64,000 nt of DNA, from NCBI GenBank assembly GCA_949152475.1, contig OX424569.1:30921950-30985949 (forward strand). The letters are read 5' to 3'. Shown one piece after another: positions 33,740 to 48,019 of the stretch. The notes beneath the pieces were generated by a model, which worked only from the letters and a program-made list of their open reading frames with translations, searched no databases and was not told the origin of the DNA. How positions within the stretch are numbered: the first letter of the stretch is position 1; each line of letters opens with the position of its first letter. The translations under genes were made by a program, and so were the position numbers. The DNA comes from Terebella lapidaria. Taxonomy: Eukaryota > Annelida > Polychaeta > Terebellida > Terebellidae.

Positions 33740-36700
33740 AAAAATCATTGAAAAATCGAAAAATCCCTATCTCTCATCATTGGCGAATTTTAAAAAATTC
33801 GCACAGCAGTCAAATTTGAACCGATTGTTCTGAAATTTGGTACACTGATATATGTTCATATTATCCATCAAACAACAAAGTTATACGTAGATCGGTTGAA
33901 CGTCAATGACGTCATGACGTAAAATGTCAATTTTTTAAATGGGACCATATATCGGAAAGTATTTGTCGTAGAGATAAGCGGATTGTACCATTAAAAAGCT
34001 CGTTGAATTCTGGTTCAGGAGGGGACTGTCCGATACTTTTCCGCCCTGATAGATTTTCCGCTATGACGTCATAAACGTAAGGCCTGTCATTCAAAACTTT
34101 GGACTTTTCAGCAAACATTCAAACATCCACAGTGCACTCAAATTTGAAGGTTTTGAATTGTAATTATGAGAACCTATGTGAAATATTAATATACAGCCAC
34201 ATACTAAGTTTCAACGCGCTACGTTCAACGTTAATGACGTCATGACGTAAAACGTCAATTTTAAAAATGGAGCTATATCTCGGAAACTATTCGTCGTACA
34301 GAGAAGCGGATTGCACCACTGGAAAGCTCGTTGAATTCTGGTTTAGGAGGGTACTGTCCGATACTTTTCCGTCATGATAGATTTTCCGCTATGACGTCAT
34401 AAACATAAGGCCTGTCATACAAAATTTTCGACTTTTCAGCAAACATTCAAACATCCACAATGCACTCAAATTTGAACGTTTTGAACTGTAATTATGAGAA
34501 CCTATGTGAAATATTATTATACAGCCCTATACCAAGTTTCAACGCGCTACGTTCAACGTCAATGACGTCATGACGTAAAACGTTAATTTTGAAAATGGGG
34601 CTATAGCTCGGAAACTATTCGTCGTACAGAGAAGCGGATTGCACCGCTGGAAAGCTCGTTGAATTCTGGTTTAAGAGGGTACTATCCGATACTTTGCCGC
34701 CATGATAGATTTTCCGCTATGACGTCATAAACGTAAGGCCTGTCATACAAAATTTTCGACTTTTCAGCAAACATTCAAACATCCACAGTGCACTCAAAGT
34801 TCAAGGTTTTGAATTGTAATTATGAGAACCTATGAGAAATATTATTATACAGCAATATACCAAGTTTCAACGCGTTACGTTCAACGTCAGTGACGTCATG
34901 ACGTAAAACGTCAATTTTGAAAATGGGGCTATATCTCGGAAACTATCCGTCATACAGAGAAGCGGATTGTACCACTGGACAGCTCATTGAATTCTGGTTT
35001 AAAAGGATACTATCTGATACTTTGCCGCCCTGACAGATTTTCCGCTATGACGTCATAAACGTAAGGCCTGTCATACAAAATTTTCGACTTTTCAGCAAAC
35101 ATTCAAACATCCACAGTGCACTCAAATTTGAAGGTTTTGAGCTGTAATTATGAGAACGTATGTGAAACACTAATTTACAGCAACATACCAAGTTTCAACG
35201 CGCTACGTTCAACGTCAATGACGTCATGACGTAAAACGTCAATTTTAAAAATGGAGCTATATCTCAGAAACTATTTGTCGTACAGAGAAGTGGATTGAAC
35301 CACTGGAAAGCTCGTTGAATTCTGGTTTAGGAGGGTACTGTCTGATACTTTTCCGCCATGATAGATTTTCCGCTATGACGTCATAAACGTAAGGCCTGTC
35401 ATTCAAAATTTTCGACTTTTCAGCAAACATTCAAACATCCACAGTGCACTCAAGTTTGAACGTTTTGAACTGTAATTATGAGAACCTATGTGAAATATTA
35501 TTATACAGCCTTATACCAAGTTTCAACGCGCTACGTCTAACGTCAATGACGTCATGACGTAAAACGTCAATTTTGAAAATGGGGCTATATCTCGGAAACT
35601 ATTCGTCGTACAGAAAAGCGAATTGCACCACTGGAAAGATCGTTGAATTCTGGTTTAAGGGGCTACTATCCAATACTTTGTCGCTCTGATAGATTTTCCG
35701 CTATGACGTCATAAACGTAAGGCCTGTCATACAAAATTTTCGACTTTTCAGCAAACATTCAAACACCCACAGTGCACTCAAATTTGAAGGTTTTGAACTG
35801 TAATTATGAGAACCTATGTAAAATATTAATATACAGCCATATGCCAAGTTTCAATGCGCTACGTTCAACGTGAATGACGTCATGACGTAAAACGTCAATT
35901 TTAAAAATGGGCTATATTTCTGAAAGTATTTGTCGCACAGAGAAGCGAATTGCACCACTGGAAAGCTCGTTGAATTCTGGTTTAGGAGGGTACTGTCTGA
36001 TACTTTTCCGCCATGATAGATTTTCCGCTATGACGTCATAAACGTAAGGCCTGTCATACAAGTTTTTCGGCTTTTCAGCAAAATTTCAAACAACCACATT
36101 GCACTCAATTTTGAAGGTAATAGACTGTAATTATGAGAACGTATGTGGAACTTTATTACCCAGCCATATACCGAGTTTCAACACGCTACGTGCAACGTCA
36201 ACGAAGTCATGACGTAAAACGTCAATTTTCACAATGGAGCTATATATCGATAGGTATTTGCCGTACAGAAAAGCGGATTGCACCATTGGAAAGCTCGTTG
36301 AATTCTGGTTTAGGAGGGTACTGTCCGATACTTTTCCGCCATGATAGATTTTCCGCTATGACGTCATAAACGTAAGGCCTGTCATACAAGTTTTTCGGCT
36401 TTTCAGCAAACTTTCAAACAACCACAGTGCACTCAATTTTGAAGGTAATAGACTGTAATTATGATAATGTATGTGGAACTTCATTACCCAGCCATATACC
36501 GAGTTTCAACACGCTACGTGCAACGTCAATGATGTCATGACGTAAAACGTCAATTTTCACAATGGAGCTATATATCGACAGGTATTTGTCGTACAGAAAA
36601 GCAGATTGCACCATTGGAAACCTCGTTGAATTCTGGTTTAGGAGGGTACTGTCCGATACTTTTCCGCCATGACAGATTTTCCGCTATGACGTCATAAACG

Positions 36701-37140
36701 TAAAGCCTGTCATACAAGTTTTTCGACTTTTCAGCAAACTTTCAAATATCCACAGGGCACTCAAATTTAAAGGTATTGAACTGTAATTATGAGAACTTAT
36801 GTGGAATACTGACATACAGCCATATACCAAGTTTCAACGTGCTACGTTCAACGTCAATGACGTCATGACGTAAAACGTCAATTTAAAAAAGGGCTATATA
36901 TCTGAAAGTATTTGTCGCACAGAGAAGCGGATGTGCACTCAAATATGAAGTTATTAGACTGTAATTATGGGAACCTATGTCGTATATTAATACCCATCCA
37001 TGTACCGAGTTTGAACACGTTACATTCAACAACAATGACGTCATGACGTCAAACGTCCATTTTCGAAATAGGATTGTATCTGGGTAAGTATTAATCCTTA
37101 ATGAAATGGATTACACCGTCGGAAACCTCATTCAATTATG
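33740..37140 (+). repeat. ~328-bp satellite array, about ten units
   Basis: The landmark CGCTATGACGTCATAAACGT recurs about every 327-330 bases (near 34058, 34388, 34716, 35043, 35373, 35700, 36027, 36354, 36684). Each unit also has CAATGACGTCATGACGTAAA, GAAAGCTCGTTGAATTCTGG and TCAGCAAACATTCAAACATC. Neighbouring units differ by scattered substitutions, so this array is older than the 2.75-kb repeats. No unit-to-unit conserved reading frame is present. Confidence 0.9.
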
Positions 37141-37213
37141 CTTAAAGTAGGCCACGCATGTAGAAAAAGATTTCGACAAGTTTGGCCTTTAGGCCAATGG
37201 TATCTCGTTTGTT

Positions 37214-37370
37214 ACTTGCCGGAATCTAAAGATTTCGGCAAGTATGTTGGTTGGTTGGTTTGTTACTTGCCGGAATCTGAAGATTTCGGCAAGTATGTTG
37301 GTTGGTTGGTTTGTTACTTGCCGGAATCTAAAGATTTCGGCAAGTATGTTGGTTGGTTGGTTTGTTTATG
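37214..37370. repeat. Three 51-bp hairpin repeats
   Basis: Hairpins ACTTGCCGGAATC-TAAA-GATTTCGGCAAGT start at about 37214, 37265 and 37316, joined by TATGTTGGTTGGTTGGTTTG. The middle one has TGAA in the loop. TTTG/TCTG runs follow. Confidence 0.85.
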
Positions 37371-38703
37371 GATTTGTCTGTCTGTTTGTACGTTTGTTTG
37401 TGCGCACTCTAGCGTCCACAGTTTTCGAGCTAACATCCCGAATCTTTTTTGATAGATAGGTATCCGCTCTGGGACGGGACCGCACGTTTTTGGAAAAAAT
37501 CGGTTCACTGATGACGTCACCAAAAATTTTTGAAAACTCAAAAAATCCCTATCTCTCATCATTGGCGACTTTTCAAAAATTCACACCACAGTCAAAATAC
37601 GACCGATACCTCTGAAATTTGACACACCGATATATGTTAATATCGTGCATCATACTGCGAAGTCGTATCTGGATCGGTTGAACGTCAATGACGTCACGAC
37701 GTGAAACGTCATTTTTCGAAGTGGGGCTATATATCGGAAAGTATTTGTCGTACAAAGAAGCGAATTGCACCATTGGAAAGCCCGTTGAATTCTGGTTTAG
37801 AAGGGTACTGTCCTATACTTTTCCGCCATGATAGATTTTCCGCTATGAAGTCATAAACGTAAGGCCTGTCATACCAATTTTTCGACTTTTCAGCAAACTT
37901 TCAAACATCCACAGTGCACTCAAATTTGAAGGTATTGAACTGTAATTATCAGAACGTATGTGGAATAATGATATCCAGTCATACACCAAGTTTCAACACG
38001 CTACGTGCAACATCAATGACGTCATGACGTAAAACGTCAATTTTCAAAACGTGCTATATATCGAAAAATATTTATCCTAGAGAGAAGCGAATTGCACCAT
38101 TGGAAAGCTCGTTGAATTCTGGTTTAGAAAAGTACTGTCCGATACTTTTCCGCCATGATAGATTTCCGCTATGACGTCATAAGCGTAAGGCCTGTCATAC
38201 CAATTTTTCGACTTTTCAGCAAACATTTAAACATTCACAGTACACTCAAATTTGAAGGTATTAGGCTGTAATTATCAGAACTCATGTGGAATAATAATAC
38301 CCAGCCATGCACCGAATTTCAACACGCTACGTGAAACGTCAATGACGTAAAACATCAATTTTCAAAATGAAACTATATTTTGGGAAGTATTGGTCGTACA
38401 GAGAAGCGAATTGCACCATTGGAAAGCTCGTTGAATTCTGGTTTAGGGAGGTAATGTCCGATACTTTTCCGCCATGACAGATTCCCGCTATGACGTCATA
38501 AACGTATCCATTCCGGCAAGTGTGTGGCCTATGGCCTCTCGGTTTGTTACTTGCCGGAATCTAAAGATTTCGGCAAGTATGTTGGTCGGTTGGTTACTTG
38601 CCGGAATCTAAAGATTTCGGCAAGTATGTTGATCGGTTTGTGGATGGATGTGTTTGTTACTTGCCGGAATCTAAAGATTTCGGCAAGTATGTTGGTCGGT
38701 TGG

Positions 38704-38737
<34 letters not shown>

Positions 38738-41700
38738 TGTTTATCTGTTAGTGCTCTACAGGTCGCAATTGTACGGTGATTGTTACGTTACTTGGGGTAT
38801 GTAATCTGTAGGATAATAGGCAGGCACCGCACACTTTTGGTGAGTCTAGGTCAAAGGTCAAGGTCAAGGTCAAGCAAAACGTCGAAAACACATAAGTGGC
38901 CATAACTCCAGTTCTAATTGTCGTAGAGACTTCAAATCAAGTGCATATGGTAGATATACTCGAGTTCTATCTTTTGTGACCTTGACCTTGACATTTGACC
39001 TTGACCTTGAGAAGTTCGCCTGAGGTCGAATATTTGACCTTGGAGGTCACCTCCTCCGATTTTCGATCTGATGCTTGGAAACGATGTCGGACCGGTCCCT
39101 TATGGTCAATGTCAATTTTTAGCGCGATCGGTCAATCCGTTATGACGTAATTGACGTTTCTATGGCAACGAAATCGGTCCCATTATAAGCGAAATTGCAT
39201 GTTTCAAGCTGTCCATGCTGATAAAAGCGTCAATAATGTGCGTAAAAATCTAATGATACACCTGTTTATAGCCAAGGACGAGTTCTTTTGTTCCGCGAAA
39301 TTTCAAGGTCAAACGTCGGAAGTCAAGGTCAATATTGACCCGCAAGTGAAAACCATGTAGGTCACTATATCTCAGGAAGTAAGCAAGATAGAGACACGAA
39401 AGTAAATCCACAGTATTGCACTCACTTAGCCTATCAACTTTTGTATTTACACCTAAGGCGTATGGCCGATAGCCTTTGCAAGCGCCTGAGGTCGAAGTTG
39501 ACCCAAAAAATGACCTTGACCTTGACCTTTCGCGAAAATATCGAGTAGTAACTCGTTTGAAAGGTCTTCGGGAGTAGTTTCGATATATGTTCTTATTTTT
39601 GGAATCTGACGTCATATGACGTCATAATGACGTGAAACGTGATTTTATCATACTTCAATTGATTGTTTACATGAGATGCATAAACCATTTATGATTATTG
39701 TTGATCCGGTGCTCTGGTAAGTATTGGGGATACCTACTGACGCTATTTGACAAATATCAGTTCAATAATTGCAGTGGTAATGGCCTAATTGACCTTTTTA
39801 TGACGGAAAATTGGAGAAAATTTCATTTGTTTGTCTTTTCATACTCATAGCGTCCACATTTGTTGCTTGATTCTTTTCAAATTTGATGTAGATATTCTGT
39901 AGGATAATGGCTCTTGACAGAATGATTTTGAGAAAAATAGCTCTGTTGATGACATCACAAAAGATCCGAATCCTATCAGTCTTTCATGACCACAAACTGC
40001 TTATGCTAGGAAAGAAATATAATACTTTTTTCAATGTTTTCCATCAACTATACAAAATCTAGAAAAATGCCATTACTCATATTTAAAATAACCAGATGCA
40101 TCAACTTTGCAAAAAATTCAAAGTCTTTGGTAAAAGTTCAAGGTCATTGCCAGCTATTCCGGCAAGTTAGTCGACTATGTCGGTTCATTTATGGATTTGT
40201 CTGTCTGTTTGTACGTTTGTTTGTGCGCACTCTAGCGTCCACAGTTTTCGAGCTAACATCCCGAAACTTTTTTGATAGATAGGTATCCGCTCTGGGACGG
40301 GACCGCACGTTTTTGGAAAAAATCGGTTCACTGATGACGTCACCAAAAAATTTTGAAAACTCAAAAAATCCCTATCTCTCATCATTGGCGACTTTTCAAA
40401 AATTCACACCACAGTCAAAATACGACCGATACCTCTGAAATTTGACACACCGATATATGTTAATATCGTGCATCATACTGCGAAGTCGTATCTGGATCGG
40501 TTGAACGTCAATGACGTCACGACGTGAAACGTCATTTTTCGAAGTGGGGCTATATATCGGAAAGTATTTGTCGTACAAAGAAGCGAATTGCACCATTGGA
40601 AAGCCCGTTGAATTCTGGTTTAGAAGGGTACTGTCCTATACTTTTCCGCCATGATAGATTTTCCGCTATGAAGTCATAAACGTAAGGCCTGTCATACCAA
40701 TTTTTCGACTTTTCAGCAAACTTTCAAACATCCACAGTGCACTCAAATTTGAAGGTATTGAACTGTAATTATCAGAACGTATGTGGAATAATGATATCCA
40801 GTCATATACCAAGTTTCAACACGCTACGTGCAACATCAATGATGTCATGACGTAAAACGTCAATTTTCAAAACGTGCTATATATCGAAAAATATTTATCC
40901 TAGAGAGAAGCGAATTGCACCATTGGAAAGCTCGTTGAATTCTGGTTTAGAAAAGTACTGTCCGATACTTTTCCGCCATGATAGATTTCCGCTATGACGT
41001 CATAAGCGTAAGGCCTGTCATACCAATTTTTCGACTTTTCAGCAAACATTTAAACATTCACAGTACACTCAAATTTGAAGGTATTAGGCTGTAATTATCA
41101 GAACTCATGTGGAATAATAATACCCAGCCATGCACCGAATTTCAACACGCTACGTGAAACGTCAATGACGTAAAACATCAATTTTCAAAATGAAACTATA
41201 TTTCGGGAAGTATTGGTCGTACAGAGAAGCGAATTGCACCATTGGAAAGCTCGTTGAATTCTGGTTTAGGGAGGTAATGTCCGATACTTTTCCGCCATGA
41301 CAGATTCCCGCTATGACGTCATAAACGTATCCATTCCGGCAAGTGTGTGGCCTATGGCCTCTCGGTTTGTTACTTGCCGGAATCTAAAGATTTCGGCAAG
41401 TATGTTGGTCGGTTGGTTACTTGCCGGAATCTAAAGATTTCGGCAAGTATGTTGGTCGGTTGGTTTGATTGATTGATTGATTGATTGATTGTTTGTTTAT
41501 CTGTTAGTGCTCTACAGGTCGCAATTGTACGGTGATTGTTATGTTACTTGGCGTATGTAATCTGTAGGATAATAGGCAGGCACCGCACACTTTTGGTGAG
41601 TCTAGGTCAAAGGTCAAGGTCAAGGTCAAGCAAAACGTCGAAAACACATAAGTGGCCATAACTCCAGTTCTAATTGTCGTAGAGACTTCAAATCAAGTGC

Positions 41701-44700
41701 ATATGGTAGATATACTCGAGTTCTATCTTTTGTGACCTTGACCTTGACATTTGACCTTGACCTTGAGAAGTTCGCCTGAGGTCGAATATTTGACCTTGGA
41801 GGTCACCTCCTCCGATTTTCGATCTGATGCTTGGAAACGATGTCGGACCGGTCCCTTATGGTCAATGTCAATTTTTAGCGCGATCGGTCAATCCGTTATG
41901 ACGTAATTGACGTTTCTATGGCAACGAAATCGGTCCCATTATAAGCGAAATTGCATGTTTCAAGCTGTCCATGCTGATAAAAGCGTCAATAATGTGCGTA
42001 AAAATCTAATGATACACCTGTTTATAGCCAAGGACGAGTTCTTTTGTTCCGCGAAATTTCAAGGTCAAAGGTCGGAAGTCAAGGTCAATATTGACCCGCA
42101 AGTGAAAACCATGTAGGTCACTATATCTCAGGAAGTAAGCAAGATAGAGACACGAAAGTAAATCCACAGTATTGCACTCACTTAGCCTATCAACTTTTGT
42201 ATTTACACCTAAGGCGTATGGCCGATAGCCTTTGCAAGCGCCTGAGGTCGAAGTTGACCCAAAAAATGACCTTGACCTTGACCTTTCGCGAAAATATCGA
42301 GTAGTAACTCGTTTGAAAGGTCGTCGGGAGTAGTTTCGATATATGTTCTTATTTTTGGAATCTGACGTCATATGACGTCATAATGACGTGAAACGTGATT
42401 TTATCATACTTCAATTGATTGTTTACATGAGATGCATAAACCATTTAGGATTATTGTTGATCCGGTGCTCTGGTAAGTATTGGGGATACCTACTGAAGCT
42501 ATTTGACAAATATCAGTTCAATAATTGCAGTGGTAATGGCCTAATTGACCTTTTTATGACGGAAAATTGGAGAAAATTTAATTTGTTTGTCTTTTCATAC
42601 TCATAGCGTCCACATTTGTTGCTTGATTCTTTTCAAATTTGATGTAGATATTTTGTAGGATAATGGCTCTTGACAGAATGATTTTGAGAAAAATAGCTCT
42701 ATTGATGACGTCACAAAAGATCCGAATCCTATCAGTCTTTCATGACCACAAACTGCTTATGCTAGGAAAGAAATATAATACTTTTTTCAATGTTTTCCAT
42801 CAATTATACAAAATCTAGAAAAATGCCATTACTCATATTTAAAATAACCAGATGCATCAACTTTGCAAAAAATTCAAAGTCTTTGGTAAAAGTTCAAGGT
42901 CATTGCCAGCTATTCCGGCAAGTTAGTCGACTATGTCGGTTCATTTATGGATTTGTCTGTCTGTTTGTACGTTTGTTTGTGCGCACTCTAGCGTCCACAG
43001 TTTTCGAGCTAACATCCCGAAACTTTTTTGATAGATAGGTATCCGCTCTGGGACGGGACCGCACGTTTTTGGAAAAAATCGGTTCACTGATGACGTCACC
43101 AAAAATTTTTGAAAACTCAAAAAATCCCTATCTCTCATCATTGGCGACTTTTCAAAAATTCACACCACAGTCAAAATACGACCGATACCTCTGAAATTTG
43201 ACACACCGATATATGTTAATATCGTGCATCATACTGCGAAGTCGTATCTGGATCGGTTGAACGTCAATGACGTCACGACGTGAAACGTCATTTTTCGAAG
43301 TGGGGCTATATATCGGAAAGTATTTGTCGTACAAAGAAGCGAATTGCACCATTGGAAAGCCCGTTGAATTCTGGTTTAGAAGGGTACTGTCCTATACTTT
43401 TCCGCCATGATAGATTTTCCGCTATGAAGTCATAAACGTAAGGCCTGTCATACCAATTTTTCGACTTTTCAGCAAACTTTCAAACATCCACAGTGCACTC
43501 AAATTTGAAGGTATTGAACTGTAATTATCAGAACGTATGTGGAATAATGATATCCAGTCATATACCAAGTTTCAACACGCTACGTGCAACATCAATGATG
43601 TCATGACGTAAAACGTCAATTTTCAAAACGTGCTATATATCGAAAAATATTTATCCTAGAGAGAAGCGAATTGCACCATTGGAAAGCTCGTTGAATTCTG
43701 GTTTAGAAAAGTACTGTCCGATACTTTTCCGCCATGATAGATTTCCGCTATGACGTCATAAGCGTAAGGCCTGTCATACCAATTTTTCGACTTTTCAGCA
43801 AACATTTAAACATTCACAGTACACTCAAATTTGAAGGTATTAGGCTGTAATTATCAGAACTCATGTGGAATAATAATACCCAGCCATGCACCGAATTTCA
43901 ACACGCTACGTGAAACGTCAATGACGTAAAACATCAATTTTCAAAATGAAACTATATTTCGGGAAGTATTGGTCGTACAGAGAAGCGAATTGCACCATTG
44001 GAAAGCTCGTTGAATTCTGGTTTAGGGAGGTAATGTCCGATACTTTTCCGCCATGACAGATTCCCGCTATGACGTCATAAACGTATCCATTCCGGCAAGT
44101 GTGTGGCCTATGGCCTCTCGGTTTGTTACTTGCCGGAATCTAAAGATTTCGGCAAGTATGTTGGTCGGTTGGTTACTTGCCGGAATCTAAAGATTTCGGC
44201 AAGTATGTTGGTCGGTTGGTTTGATTGATTGATTGATTGATTGTTTGTTTATCTGTTAGTGCTCTACAGGTCGCAATTGTACAGTGATTGTTACGTTACT
44301 TGGGGTATGTAATCTGTAGGATAATAGGCAGGCACCGCACACTTTTGGTGAGTCTAGGTCAAAGGTCAAGGTCAAGGTCAAGCAAAACGTCGAAAACACA
44401 TAAGTGGCCATAACTCCAGTTCTAATTGTCGTAGAGACTTCAAATCAAGTTCATATTGTAGATATACTCGAGTTCTATCCTTTGTGACCTTGACCTTGAC
44501 ATTTGACCTTGACCTTGAGAAGTTCGCCTGAGGTCGAATATTTGACCTTGGAGGTCACCTCCTCCGATTTTCGATCTAATGCTTGGAAACGATGTCGGAC
44601 CGGTCCCTTATGGTCAATGTCAATTTTTAGCGCGATCGGTCAATCCGTTATGACGTAATTGACGTTTCTATGGCAACGAAATCGGTCCCATCATAAGCGA

Positions 44701-45691
44701 AATTGCATGTTTCAAGCTGTCCATGCTGATAAAAGCGTCAATAATGTGCGTAAAAATCTAATGATACACCTGTTTATAGCCAAGGACGAGTTCTTTTGTT
44801 CCGCGAAATTTCAAGGTCAAAGGTCGGAAGTCAAGGTCAATATTGACCCGCAAGTGAAAACCATGTAGGTCACTATATCTCAGGAAGTAAGCAAGATAGA
44901 GACACGAAAGTAAATCCACAGTATTGCACTCACTTAGCCTATCAACTTTTGTATTTACACCTAAGGCGTATGGCCGATAGCCTTTGCAAGCGCCTGAGGT
45001 CGAAGTTGACCCAAAAAATGACCTTGACCTTGAGCTTTCGCGAAAATATCGAGTAGTAACTCGTTAGAAAGGTCTTCGGGAGTAGTTTCGATATATGTTC
45101 TTATTTTTGGAATCTGACGTCATATGACGTCATAATGACGTGAAACGTGATTTTATCATACTTCAACTGATTGTTTACATGAGATGCATAAACCATTTAT
45201 GATTATTGTTGATCCGGTGTTCTGGTAAGTATTGGGGATACCTACTGAAGCTATTTGACAAATATCAGTTCAATAATTGCAGTGGTAATGGCCTAATTGA
45301 CCTTTTTATGACGGAAAATTGGAGAAAATTTCATTTGTTTGTCTTTTCATACTCATAGCGTCCACATTTGTTGCTTGATTCTTTTCAAATTTGATGTAGA
45401 TATTCTGTAGGATAATGGCTCTTGACAGAATGATTTTGAGAAAAATAGCTCTATTGATGACGTCACAAAAGATCCGAATCCTATCAGTCTTTCATGACCA
45501 CAAACTGCTTATGCTAGGAAAGAAATATAATACTTTTTTCAATGTTTTCCATCAACTATACAAAATCTAGAAAAATGCCATTACTCATATTTAAAATAAC
45601 CAGATGCATCAACTTTGCAAAAAATTCAAAGTCTTTGGTAAAAGTTCAAGGTCATTGCCAGCTATTCCGGCAAGTTAGTCGACTATGTCGG
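37364..45691 (+). repeat. 2.75-kb higher-order tandem repeat, three copies
   Basis: Copies run about 37364-40189, 40190-42945 and 42946-45691. Each holds a TTTGTCTGTCTG head, about three 328-bp satellite units, two or three hairpin repeats (first copy three, the others two), a GATT microsatellite (7, 6 and 5 units), a ~1.4-kb segment rich in AGGTCA/TGACCT, and a broken hairpin half (GCTATTCCGGCAAGTTAGTC). Matching positions are offset by 2756 and 2752 bases, with only isolated differences visible. The small open frames recurring in each copy are by-products of the duplication. Confidence 0.9.
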
Positions 45692-45696
45692 TTCAT

Positions 45697-48019
45697 TTGT
45701 TTGTTTGTTTGTCCGTCTGTGAACCCTCTAGCGTCCACATTTCTTGCTTGATTATTTCCAAACTTGGTGTGCACATTCTGTAGGATAACGGCTCGCGACT
45801 GCACGATTTTGGTGATGCTAGGTCAAAGGTCAAGGTCAAGGTCACGCAAAACGTTGAAAACACATAAATGGTCATAACTTCGGTTCTAATGGTCCTAGAG
45901 ACTTCAAATCAAGTTCATATTGTAGATAAACTCGAGTTCTATCTTTTGTGACCTTGATTTCGACATTTGACCTTGACCTTGAGAAGTTCGCCTGAGGTCG
46001 AAGTCAAGGTCAAGTACGAAGGTCGGCGCAGCATATCGAGTAGTATATCGTTGGAAAGGTCTTGAGCCCCTGATTCCAGTGATATCTTATTTTTTGCGCT
46101 GCGACGTAAACTGACGTCACAATGACGTCATAAACGTCGAAAATCCGAAATTTCAAACATCGTCAATAGTGTATGGAATCCCTTGAAATTTGATATGCAT
46201 TTTGACAGCATTGACCTCTACGAACTCAAGTACAAAGGTCAAAGGTCAAGGTCAAGGTCATCGAAATCCCAGAAAAACACGTTTTCTGTAATAACATCCG
46301 TTTGAATCATCGTGGGTTCATGAAATTTGAACCATATCATTCAGAAGAGGTATATCAATCAGACAAATATGTCAATTCCATGATTGACCTCGAACTTTGT
46401 CTATAATCTGACAGAACTCAATCAGGACTCTATGAGGATTTTGGATTTTACAGATATTTTTTATGTTTTCATGGCTCCAATTTTTAATTATTTACTGAAC
46501 ATTCAATTCTAAAGCATTTCATGCAGTCAGTTGCAGTGTTATTTCTAGTTTATGGTCCACTTTTCACATTTGGAATAAATTGAAAACTCGCCAAGATATC
46601 AAAGTAGAAAGAGCAGTGGGGCGAATCTGATTCTCAATCCATTCACACAACAATAAGCTGTAGAAACGATAACCCCCTGTGGACATGTCTTCTTCTAAAT
46701 ATACACACTCGGTCACATAGTAGTACAGTATATCATGTCTAAATACAGTCTGTGTCAAGCGACAGGCCACTTTATATCAGAACTTTATTACTTGCCAGAA
46801 TCTTCGATTTTGGCAAGTATGTTGGTCGGTTGGTTTGTGGGTTTATGTGTTTGTTTGTTTGTTTGTTTGTTTGTCCGTCTGTGAACCCTCTAGCGTCCAC
46901 ATTTCTTGCTTGATTATTTCCAAACTTGGTGTGCACATTCTGTAGGATAACGGCTCGCGACTGCACGATTTTGGTGATGCTAGGTCAAAGGTCAAGGTCA
47001 AGGTCACGCAAAACGTTGAAAACACATAAATGGTCATAACTTCGGTTCTAATGGTCCTAGAGACTTCAAATCAAGTTCATATTGTAGATAAACTCGAGTT
47101 CTATCTTTTGTGACCTTGATTTCGACATTTGACCTTGACCTTGAGAAGTTCGCCTGAGGTCGAAGTCAAGGTCAAGTACGAAGGTCGGCGCAGCATATCG
47201 AGTAGTATATCGTTGGAAAGGTCTTGAGCCCCTGATTCCAGTGATATCTTATTTTTTGCGCTGCGACGTAAACTGACGTCACAATGACGTCATAAACGTC
47301 GAAAATCCGAAATTTCAAAGGGTCATAACATCGTCAATAGTGTATGGAATCCCTTGAAATTTGATATGCATTTTGACAGCATTGACCTCTACGAACTCAA
47401 GTACAAAGGTCAAAGGTCAAGGTCAAGGTCATCGAAATCCCAGAAAAACACGTTTTCTGTAATAACATCCGTTTGAATCATCGTGGGTTCATGAAATTTG
47501 AACCATATCATTCAGAAGAGGTATATCAATCAGACAAATATGTCAATTCCATGATTGACCTCGAACTTTGTCTATAATCTGACAAAACTCAATCAGGACT
47601 CTATGAGGATTTTGGATTTTACAGATATTTTTTATGTTTTCATGGCTCCAATTTTTAATTATTTACTGAACATTCAATTCTAAAGCATTTCATGCAGTCA
47701 GTTGCAGTGTTATTTCTAGTTTATGGTCCACTTTTCACATTTGGAATAAATTGAAAACTCGCCAAGATATCAAAGTAGAAAGAGCAGTGGGGCGAATCTG
47801 ATTCTCAATCCATTCACACAACAATAAGCTGTAGAAACGATAACCCCCTGTGGACATGTCTTCTTCTAAATATACACACTCGGTCACATAGTAGTACAGT
47901 ATATCATGTCTAAATACAGTCTGTGTCAAGCGACAGGCCACTTTATATCAGAACTTTATTACTTGCCAGAATCTTCGATTTTGGCAAGTATGTTGGTCGG
48001 TTGGTTTGTGGGTTTATGT
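45697..48019 (+). repeat. 1.17-kb tandem repeat, two copies
   Basis: 45697-46848 and 46849-48019 are nearly identical. The second has an extra GGGTCATAA near 47320. Each starts with a TTTG/TCCGTCTG run, carries AGGTCA-rich sequence and TGACGTCA sites, and ends with an ACTTGCCAGAATC hairpin. Confidence 0.9.

Noticed and set aside
33307-33833. Overlapping 144-codon open frames on both strands
   Set aside because: They are open only because the 66-bp hairpin repeat and TTTG runs lack stops. The translation is repeats of the satellite, and the reading frame differs between homologous copies.
39151-44868. Recurring ~69- and ~121-codon frames in each 2.75-kb copy
   Set aside because: They recur because the DNA is duplicated almost unchanged. 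There is no protein motif, and the frames consist largely of AGGTCA-repeat translation.
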